A stretch of DNA of 32,346 bases, from contig NZ_JAFFJA010000032.1 in NCBI RefSeq assembly GCF_021991635.1, positions 1-32,346 on the forward strand, read 5' to 3'. Position 1 is the stretch's first letter; the number at the start of each line of letters is the position of its first letter. This stretch comes from Tepidanaerobacter sp. GT38 (lineage in GTDB: Bacteria > Bacillota > Thermosediminibacteria > Thermosediminibacterales > Tepidanaerobacteraceae). Both the position numbers and the translations under genes were made by a program. Shown in pieces: positions 26,789 through 32,346 of this stretch. A model generated the notes under the pieces. That model was given only the letters and a program-made list of their open reading frames with translations. It did not search any database and was not told where the DNA came from.

Positions 26789-27790
26789 ATGTTCAATAGA
26801 CTGAGAAAAAAATCCTTACAGTTAATTGTTTTAACTTTAATCTTGTTGTTTGGCTTAAACTTCTATTTAGCTCAAAAGTATACGATAATGGCTCCTGGTA
26901 TTGCCGTAGATTTAAAAGAAATAGTGACAGTTGAAAATGGGTCAAAAGATAAGGGGTCTTTTTTTTTGACGACGGTATCAAGTCATACGTTAAATCTTCC
27001 TTTGTTGATATATGCTGCTATAGATCCCAATGTTGAAATTAAGCCAAAAGAACAAGTGATACCACCGGGCTGGGACTTGAAACAGTATATGGATTATATG
27101 AAAAAATGGATGCAGGAAAGCCAAAAAATAGCTGAAGTGGTTGCTCTAAAAAAGGCAGGGTATGATCCACAGATACTAGGTGATGGGGCACAGGTAGTTG
27201 AGATCATGCCGGATAGCCCTGCAAAGGGGAAATTGATGCCTGGTGATATAATAAAAAAGGTGGATAATGAGCAGGTTAATATAGCGGAAGAGGTAGTTAA
27301 TAAAGTTGCAAGTCGTGGCATAGGAAATATGGTAGAATTGGAATTTGAGAGAGAAAACAAGACAATGACTGTGACATTACCAACTATCGAAAGCAAAACT
27401 GAACCGGGCAGATCTATAATAGGAATATATATAACTACGCTTAATTGGAAACCAATACTGCCTTTAAAAATCGAGATAAATACCGGTGAAATAGGTGGGC
27501 CCTCTGCAGGAAGTATGTTTGTAATGGAAATTTTAAATCAACTTACTCCAGAGGATTTGACAAAGGGTCGAAAAATCGCTGGAACCGGAACCATCAGTAT
27601 AGATGAACAAATAGGGGAGATAGGTGGTGTAGAACAAAAAGTTGTGGCAGCGGTTAGGGCAGGTGCCGAAATATTTTTTGTGCCCGAAAAAAATGCAGAA
27701 GCTGCTATGAAAGCAGCTGAAAGGTTTGACATGGAAGTTGTTTCAGTGAAGACCTTGGATGATATCTTAAATTACTTAGAAAAACTATAG
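26789..27790 (+). CDS. PDZ–Lon-type serine protease, YlbL/SepM family
   Basis: Membrane-anchored protease of the S16 (Lon) family; relatives process secreted peptides (SepM) or stress and division regulators (YlbL). One N-terminal membrane segment (about 10-27) is followed by an extracytoplasmic part with a PDZ domain (about 130-200; PAKGKLMPGDIIKKVDN) and a Lon-type catalytic domain (about 215-333). The Ser-Lys dyad is Ser239 in GGPSAG and Lys284 in GGVEQKVVAA. I chose the ATG eight bases after AGGAGAGA-type ribosome-binding sequence; an earlier TTG adds 17 unlikely residues. Its last 19 bases overlap the convergent tmcAL gene. Substrate unknown. Confidence 0.92.
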   Translation: MFNRLRKKSLQLIVLTLILLFGLNFYLAQKYTIMAPGIAVDLKEIVTVENGSKDKGSFFLTTVSSHTLNLPLLIYAAIDPNVEIKPKEQVIPPGWDLKQYMDYMKKWMQESQKIAEVVALKKAGYDPQILGDGAQVVEIMPDSPAKGKLMPGDIIKKVDNEQVNIAEEVVNKVASRGIGNMVELEFERENKTMTVTLPTIESKTEPGRSIIGIYITTLNWKPILPLKIEINTGEIGGPSAGSMFVMEILNQLTPEDLTKGRKIAGTGTISIDEQIGEIGGVEQKVVAAVRAGAEIFFVPEKNAEAAMKAAERFDMEVVSVKTLDDILNYLEKL

Positions 27791-29031
27791 CAAATAACTT
27801 TCCTCCTAAAATCTGATGCCCCTGTTCTTAAATTTGGATCCTCATATGCAAGGCTATAGATATCAGAGGAGAACAAATCTCTTTCAAACATGGATTTTGC
27901 CCGTTGGTCAAGTTTTTTAAAGTGTGAAGTTTTGGTGATTATAGGGATACTGGCATTTTTACTTATTTGTTTTAGTAGTAAAGCTCCCTTTTCGGAAAAA
28001 CCCAAAACCCTAATATAGTATGGTGACCTGCTTTCAACCATTTCTTTCGGTATATCCAGTAATATCTGTATTAGTATCCTTTGAATTCTTGTGGCTGGGT
28101 ACCTTTTTGATTTTATCTGTGAAATTAACTGATCAAGATTGCTGCAAGTTTGAGCTGCTTTCTTTATTCGATTTTCGAGACCTTCTCGCACATCAAAAAA
28201 TTTTTTGAGTTCATGGGTTTTGATGTGGCGCAGTATATACAAAATAACAGTTTCAAAATCCTGCAAAAAAACCGGATTGTGATGATGTTTGATTTCTTTG
28301 GCAATTACTTGAAGGGTTAAAGTTGGCAGGTGGCTAGCAATCTTATCCATAAAATCCTGTCGATTTGTAATTATTGTTTGTCTTATGGCAGATGCGCTAA
28401 CGTAATCTTCTGTAAGTGTCTTATCGTGGTACTGGTGGCCCTTTCGGATTACAGGAAATATGGTAAAGCTGGCGCCTAATTTGTTTATTGCTTTAACATA
28501 TTCAGTGGCTAAAATGAAGTTTGGCTTATTCAGCAATTTTGATATAAGTTCCACATTCAAATTTAAATTATTTAAGGTAATGTACTTTGCTATTGCCATT
28601 TCCCTGGCTTTAGGGAAAGACAGACCTTTTTGCAAAAACTCATTTAAAATAGATTTAAACGAGGAAGGCTCCTCTGACAATAATTTTCCTAAAAAGATAA
28701 GTTCGTGTTCGTGATATTCTTCAACTCCAAAACTTAAAGTGTTGACTACCCCAGTTTTTAATAACAATTTTATGGCACTTTCTGCAAAAATTTCTGCGGT
28801 CGCAGTGGAAAAACAGACAGGCAGTTCTACGACCAAATCAACACCTGCTCGGAGGGCCATTTCTGCCCTAGCCCATTTGTTAAAAATTGCCGGTTCTCCC
28901 CTTTGAACAAAATTACCGCTTAAAGCTACAACAATTGCATCAGGCTTTAATACTTTTTTTACGGTATTTATTTGGTACAGATGACCTTTATGAAAAGGGT
29001 TGTATTCTGCGATAATACCAACTACATTCAA
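27772..29031 (-). CDS. tmcAL: tRNA(Met) cytidine acetate ligase (YlbM)
   Basis: Acetylates the wobble cytidine C34 of elongator tRNA-Met using acetate and ATP through acetyl-AMP, preventing misreading of AUA. The nucleotidyltransferase-like N-terminus has GIIAEYNPFHKGH with the HxGH motif, then LSGNFVQRGEPAIFNKW and VDLVVELP, all typical of YlbM. The start is TTG at 29031, eight bases after GGAGG on the minus strand; a GTG at 29040 lies inside the ribosome-binding site and is rejected. Length about 419 is normal. Its use of free acetate is notable next to pta–ackA, though the genes are divergent. Confidence 0.94.
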   Translation of the reverse strand: MNVVGIIAEYNPFHKGHLYQINTVKKVLKPDAIVVALSGNFVQRGEPAIFNKWARAEMALRAGVDLVVELPVCFSTATAEIFAESAIKLLLKTGVVNTLSFGVEEYHEHELIFLGKLLSEEPSSFKSILNEFLQKGLSFPKAREMAIAKYITLNNLNLNVELISKLLNKPNFILATEYVKAINKLGASFTIFPVIRKGHQYHDKTLTEDYVSASAIRQTIITNRQDFMDKIASHLPTLTLQVIAKEIKHHHNPVFLQDFETVILYILRHIKTHELKKFFDVREGLENRIKKAAQTCSNLDQLISQIKSKRYPATRIQRILIQILLDIPKEMVESRSPYYIRVLGFSEKGALLLKQISKNASIPIITKTSHFKKLDQRAKSMFERDLFSSDIYSLAYEDPNLRTGASDFRRKVICYSFSK

Positions 29032-29060
29032 AAATTGCACCTCCCGATGGGCTTTTGACT

Positions 29061-29089
29061 ATTATATAACAAAAAGCAAAAAATATTAA
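29061..29089 (-). promoter_or_regulatory. promoter of tmcAL (minus strand)
   Basis: Reading on the minus strand: TTAATA (29089-29084), 17 bases, and a perfect TATAAT (29066-29061), 29 bases before the TTG start. The -35 matches four of six consensus bases. Confidence 0.55.
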
Positions 29090-29145
29090 GGAGGAATTTT
29101 TTTGTGTTATATAGAAGATAAAATTTGCTAAACAAAAAAACCCAG

Positions 29146-29173
29146 TTGACAAGAATATCGATAAATTTACATT
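29146..29173 (+). promoter_or_regulatory. upstream promoter of pta–ackA
   Basis: A perfect TTGACA (29146-29151), 16 bases, then TACATT (29168-29173). It is 116 bases before the pta start and is one of two tandem candidates. Confidence 0.55.
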
Positions 29174-29198
29174 AAAGCCAAATATATTTAAAAATTTA

Positions 29199-29207
29199 TG
29201 GTATAAT
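29199..29207 (+). promoter_or_regulatory. downstream extended -10 promoter of pta–ackA
   Basis: TGGTATAAT is a perfect extended -10 element 82 bases before the pta ATG. The -35 region (CAAATA) is poor, as is common with extended -10 promoters. Confidence 0.6.
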
Positions 29208-29289
29208 TGTTAAGGTGCTTGCAAACTAAAAAAATAAGTTTAATTAATTTAAAAATAAAATTTTGATATAAGAGGAAGGAGTAATTAAA

Positions 29290-30276
29290 ATGGAATTTAT
29301 CCAGAAAATAAGGCAGCGCGCTAAAGAATCACCGAAAACCATAGTGCTGCCGGAGGCAACGGATGAAAGAGTTCTAAAAGCCACAGAAATCATTGTTAAG
29401 GAAAAATTAGCAAAACCAGTATTGTTAGGAAACAAACAAGAGATTTATAACATTGCAGATGGACTTGACCTTTCCAATGTCGAGATAATAGACCCTGCTA
29501 CAGATTCAAAAGCAAAAGATTATACCGAACTTTTGTACGAGCTTCGCAAACATAAAGGTATGACCATGGAGAAGGCTGAAGAACTAGTAAAAAATCCAAT
29601 ATGGTTTGGTACTTTGATGGTAAAAAATAAAGATGTAGACGGGATGGTGGCTGGTGCAGCAACTGCAACAGGTGATGTATTTAGACCTGCTTTTCAAATT
29701 GTAAAGACAGCACCGGGCATAGGAGTAGTTTCCAGTGCATTTATGATGATTGTGCCCAATTGCGAATTGGGTTCAAAAGGTCATTTGCTTTTTGCGGATT
29801 GTGCTATAAATCCAAATCCTGATGCTAAACAACTGGCGGAAATTGCTATAGCCACTGCCAAGACATGGAAAGCATTAATGGACGACGAGCCAAAAGTTGC
29901 AATGCTGTCTTTTTCAACTAAAGGAAGTGCTCAACACGAAATGGTAGATAAAGTAGTAGAAGCTACCAAATTATTAAAACAACAGGCTCCAGAGCTGTTA
30001 GCTGATGGAGAGTTGCAGGCGGATGCAGCTTTGATTCCAAAAGTCGGCAGTTCCAAAGCACCAGGCAGTCCAGTTGCTGGACAAGCCAATATCTTAGTAT
30101 TTCCTGATCTTAACGCTGGTAATATCGGCTACAAGCTCGTTCAGAGGCTTGCAAAGGCTGAAGCTGTAGGTCCAATAAGCCAAGGCTTAGCCGCTCCAAT
30201 AAATGATCTATCTAGAGGGTGCAGTGTTGACGACATTGTGAATGTGGTCGCAATTACAGCTTTACAAGCAAATTAA
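29290..30276 (+). CDS. pta: phosphate acetyltransferase
   Basis: Interconverts acetyl-CoA plus phosphate and acetyl phosphate plus CoA. The 328-residue protein is the short Pta form without the N-terminal regulatory domains of E. coli Pta. Family blocks include KTIVLPEATDERVLKAT, GMVAGAATATGDVFRPAFQ, GSKGHLLFADCAINPNP and VFPDLNAGNIGYKLVQRL. The ATG has AGGAAGGAG upstream. A leader of about 80-115 bases separates it from the predicted promoters. ackA follows by 37 bases, forming the standard acetate pathway operon for ATP production by substrate-level phosphorylation, or for acetate activation in reverse. Confidence 0.97.
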   Translation: MEFIQKIRQRAKESPKTIVLPEATDERVLKATEIIVKEKLAKPVLLGNKQEIYNIADGLDLSNVEIIDPATDSKAKDYTELLYELRKHKGMTMEKAEELVKNPIWFGTLMVKNKDVDGMVAGAATATGDVFRPAFQIVKTAPGIGVVSSAFMMIVPNCELGSKGHLLFADCAINPNPDAKQLAEIAIATAKTWKALMDDEPKVAMLSFSTKGSAQHEMVDKVVEATKLLKQQAPELLADGELQADAALIPKVGSSKAPGSPVAGQANILVFPDLNAGNIGYKLVQRLAKAEAVGPISQGLAAPINDLSRGCSVDDIVNVVAITALQAN

Positions 30277-30313
30277 GAATAGTAGATCAACAATAATTTA
30301 GGAGGTTAGTGTC

Positions 30314-31504
30314 TTGAAAGTTCTCGTTATTAATTGCGGAAGCTCATCTTTGAAATATCAGTTATTTGACATGAATGACAAATCAGTCTTGGCCAAAGGT
30401 TTGGTGGAAAGGATAGGCCTTGAAGAAGGGACGCTAAAACATACGCCAAAAGGTATGGAGAAAGTTGTAATATCAGAAAAAATTCCGAACCATAAAGTTG
30501 CTGTAAAAATGATGCTGGATGCGCTTTTAGATGAAAATTACGGAGTACTTAAAAGTATCTCAGAAATTTCTGCGGTAGGCCATCGAGTTGTTCATGGTGG
30601 AGAAAAATTCTCCGGTTCAGTTAAAATTACTGATGAAGTAATGGCAGTTCTGAAAGAATGTGTTGATTTAGCACCTTTGCACAATCCTCCAAATATTATT
30701 GGTATTGAAGCAACTAAGGAGCTGCTGCCGGATGTTCCCATGGTTGGAGTATTTGACACAGCTTTTCATCAGACGATGCCTGAATATGCATATATTTACG
30801 GCGTGCCATATGAATTGTATAAAAAATATGGTGTTAGAAGATACGGTTTTCACGGAACATCACACCGTTTCGTGTCTGCTGAAGCCGCAAAAATGTTAAA
30901 TAAACCTATTGAAGAGCTTAAGTTGGTTACATTGCATCTCGGCAATGGTTCAAGTATATCAGCCGTGAAAAACGGCAAGTCAATTGACAACAGCATGGGC
31001 TTTACACCCCTTGAAGGAATTTTGATGGGAACCCGTTGCGGTAATATTGACCCTGCTATAGTTCCTTTTATTATGGAAAAGGAAGGTCTATCTCTAGATG
31101 AGATCAGCAATTATCTTAATAAAAAATGCGGCGTATATGGAGTATCAGGTGTAAGCAGCGATTTTAGAGATTTAGAAGAAGCAGCTATAAATGGAAATCC
31201 TCGTGCTCAACTGGCATTACAAATTTTTGCTTACCAGGCCAAGAAGTTTATCGGTTCATATGCGGCTGCGATGAATGGCCTCGATGCCATCGTGTTTACC
31301 GGAGGAATTGGAGAAAATTCATACGTAGTAAGAAATATGATATGCGAAGATATGGAATACTTTGGCATAAAAATAGATGAAGAGAAAAATAAAGTTCGAG
31401 GAAAACAGGCAGATATTTCTTCTGAAGATGCCAAAACAAAGGTACTTGTCATCCCCACAAACGAAGAATTGATGATTGCACTGGATACTGTTGCTTTAGT
31501 CTAA
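30314..31504 (+). CDS. ackA: acetate kinase
   Basis: Converts acetyl phosphate plus ADP to acetate plus ATP. The signatures are complete: [14 protein letters not shown] at 4-17 with the phosphate-binding Asn7, [50 protein letters not shown] with the adenosine-binding [12 protein letters not shown], and FTGGIGENS. Length 396 is normal. The start is TTG eight bases after GGAGGT. A short hairpin with six T residues follows the stop within five bases and overlaps the next promoter. Confidence 0.97.
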   Translation: MKVLVINCGSSSLKYQLFDMNDKSVLAKGLVERIGLEEGTLKHTPKGMEKVVISEKIPNHKVAVKMMLDALLDENYGVLKSISEISAVGHRVVHGGEKFSGSVKITDEVMAVLKECVDLAPLHNPPNIIGIEATKELLPDVPMVGVFDTAFHQTMPEYAYIYGVPYELYKKYGVRRYGFHGTSHRFVSAEAAKMLNKPIEELKLVTLHLGNGSSISAVKNGKSIDNSMGFTPLEGILMGTRCGNIDPAIVPFIMEKEGLSLDEISNYLNKKCGVYGVSGVSSDFRDLEEAAINGNPRAQLALQIFAYQAKKFIGSYAAAMNGLDAIVFTGGIGENSYVVRNMICEDMEYFGIKIDEEKNKVRGKQADISSEDAKTKVLVIPTNEELMIALDTVALV

Positions 31505-31508
31505 GATT

Positions 31509-31526
31509 ACTTGACACAAGTTTTTT
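31509..31526 (+). terminator. possible mini-terminator after ackA
   Basis: ACTTG (31509-31513) and CAAGT (31517-31521) pair across a three-base loop, followed by a run of six T residues (31521-31526). The stem is only 5 bp, so termination would be partial. It contains the -35 of the yceD promoter. Confidence 0.4.
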
Positions 31527-31539
31527 ATGAATATATAAT
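31511..31539 (+). promoter_or_regulatory. perfect-consensus sigma-A promoter of yceD–rpmF
   Basis: TTGACA (31511-31516), exactly 17 bases, TATAAT (31534-31539): both hexamers and the spacing equal the consensus. It starts seven bases after the ackA stop and about 30 bases before the yceD start. It predicts strong transcription, as expected for a ribosomal protein gene. The leader contains a direct repeat GTGACTTT (31545-31552 and 31559-31566). Confidence 0.9.
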
Positions 31540-31568
31540 AAGATGTGACTTTCTTGAGGTGACTTTTT

Positions 31569-32096
31569 GTGAAACTTAATTTGTCCGGAATAAGGGACAC
31601 AGCGGGCGGTATTTCTGAATTTGATTTTGAGGAGCGGACTGTAGACTTTGATTTTGACCGGGAAGATATAAAAAATCTTGGTCCGGTGAGGGTAAAAGGT
31701 CAAATAGAAAATTTGGGAGGCGGGTTATTTCAAGTTACAGGGCAGATAGAAGCAACTGCAGATACCCTGTGTTATAGATGCCTTACAGCAACCCAAATCA
31801 GTTTAAAGATAGATTTTTTATCGAAGTTTAAAGACATGGTTTCTGAATCTAAAGAAGATGAAGAAGATGAAGAAGATGAAGACATTCTTGAGCTTCATGG
31901 CGATGATGTAGATTTATATCCGTTGATATTAGAAGAAATTATCCTCAATTGGCCAAGCCAAATTTTTTGCAAAGATGATTGCAAGGGCTTATGTCCAAAT
32001 TGCGGTGTAAATTTAAACACGACTACCTGTAAATGCGAAACAAATAATATAGATCCGCGCCTTGCAGTGTTGAAGCAATTGTTAAAGAGTGATTAG
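31569..32096 (+). CDS. yceD: YceD family protein (DUF177)
   Basis: YceD/DUF177 proteins are linked to large-subunit rRNA accumulation and are almost always encoded next to rpmF. Mechanism is not well known. The 175-residue protein has a CYRCL pair (Cys68, Cys71), the family core DLYPLILEEIILNWPS (115-130), and a C-terminal cysteine cluster (134, 138, 142, 145, 154, 156) with CKGLCPNCGVNLN that probably binds zinc. Residues 96-104 are a pure Glu/Asp run encoded by three exact copies of a 9-base unit. The start is GTG with GAGGTGA seven bases upstream. rpmF follows by 17 bases. Confidence 0.9.
   Translation: MKLNLSGIRDTAGGISEFDFEERTVDFDFDREDIKNLGPVRVKGQIENLGGGLFQVTGQIEATADTLCYRCLTATQISLKIDFLSKFKDMVSESKEDEEDEEDEDILELHGDDVDLYPLILEEIILNWPSQIFCKDDCKGLCPNCGVNLNTTTCKCETNNIDPRLAVLKQLLKSD
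31854..31880 (+). repeat. in-frame 9-base tandem repeat inside yceD
   Basis: Three perfect copies of GAAGATGAA encode Glu-Asp-Glu repeated. Because the unit is nine bases, copy-number change by slippage would alter the length of the acidic tract by three residues without a frameshift. Confidence 0.9.
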
Positions 32097-32113
32097 TTGG
32101 AGGAGGTGTTGTA

Positions 32114-32296
32114 ATGGCCAATCCAAAACATAAATCTTCTAAATCAAGGACCCGCTCAAGAAAAAGTAACTGGAAGCTAAGGTTGCCGTCAATTTCAGAA
32201 TGCCCCCAGTGCCACGAGCCCAAACTGCCTCATAGGGCATGCCCAAGCTGCGGGTACTATAAAAATCGCGAAGTAATTGAAGTTAATGCCAATTAA
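32114..32296 (+). CDS. rpmF: 50S ribosomal protein L32
   Basis: Large-subunit ribosomal protein of 60 residues. It has a basic N-terminus (ANPKHKSSKSRTRSRKS) and the zinc ribbon formed by Cys30, Cys33, Cys43 and Cys46 (CPQC and CPSC), so it is the zinc-binding form. The ATG follows GGAGGAGGTG. It is co-transcribed with yceD from the consensus promoter. In many Firmicutes the fatty-acid genes fapR and plsX follow, but the remaining 50 bases of the window show no gene start or terminator that I can support. Confidence 0.96.
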   Translation: MANPKHKSSKSRTRSRKSNWKLRLPSISECPQCHEPKLPHRACPSCGYYKNREVIEVNAN

Positions 32297-32346
32297 AAAA
32301 TTAGACTAAAAAAATACCTTCGCTTTTGATATGCTCCCTTTGGAGT

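Noticed and set aside
29032-29040. GTG start for tmcAL
   Set aside because: The GTG overlaps the GGGAGGTG ribosome-binding site; the TTG nine bases later has correct spacing and gives the standard N-terminus.

Overview
This window is a stretch of core chromosome from a low-GC, endospore-forming, anaerobic Firmicute of the class Clostridia. The gene order divIVA–dksA-like–lspA–rluD–pyrR, yicC–remA–gmk–rpoZ–coaBC–priA–def–fmt–rsmB–rlmN–prpC–prkC–rpe–spoVM–rpmB–asp23–fakA–recG and rsmD–coaD–ylbJ–ylbL–ylbM–pta–ackA–yceD–rpmF is the conserved Firmicutes order. The presence of spoVM, an alpha/beta-type SASP, ylbJ and a yteA-type regulator shows a sporulator. Pta–AckA points to acetate formation or use. 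The lineage resembles the Thermoanaerobacter/Tepidanaerobacter-like Clostridia, but this is inferred from protein style only. No mobile element, CRISPR array, rRNA or tRNA gene was seen.

Layout. (1) 1-3233, plus strand: the C-terminus of DivIVA, a small DUF5665 membrane protein and a TraR/DksA zinc-finger protein end at a terminator. A clear sigma-A promoter then drives lspA–rluD–pyrR. (2) 3222-4985, minus strand: rqcH (ribosome quality control), converging on pyrR with overlapping 3' ends. (3) 5166-18514, plus strand: a very tight run of 14 genes from yicC to rpe. Gaps are 28 bases or fewer up to prkC, with a 32-base gap before rpe, and there are several overlaps. They cover RNA turnover, biofilm/matrix control (remA), nucleotide and CoA synthesis, replication restart, initiator-Met formylation and deformylation, rRNA methylation, and the PrpC/PrkC phosphatase–kinase pair. 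(4) 18515-18875: two short genes easily missed, a 52-residue membrane protein and spoVM (27 residues), closed by a bidirectional terminator shared with the converging rpmB. (5) 19211-23275, plus strand: asp23-like, fakA-like and recG, ended by a strong terminator. (6) 23443-25425, plus strand: a monocistronic SASP gene with its own terminator, a structured non-coding region that I think is the ylbH-leader/CsfG sporulation RNA, then rsmD–coaD–coiled-coil protein. (7) 25427-29031: ylbJ (minus) diverges from a SepM/YlbL-type PDZ–Lon protease (plus), which converges on tmcAL (minus). (8) 29290-32296, plus strand: pta–ackA from tandem promoters, then a perfect-consensus promoter for yceD–rpmF.

The window is mainly housekeeping. 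The parts most worth a second look are small and non-coding: the candidate sporulation RNA upstream of rsmD, with a 13-codon reading frame inside it; the 52-residue gene upstream of spoVM, whose Shine-Dalgarno sits in a hairpin loop; an inverted repeat overlapping the ylbJ ribosome-binding site; promoters whose -35 elements are built into the previous gene's terminator; three convergent gene pairs with abutting or overlapping 3' ends and no terminator; and the absence of rsgA from its usual place between prkC and rpe. About a third of the genes start with TTG.
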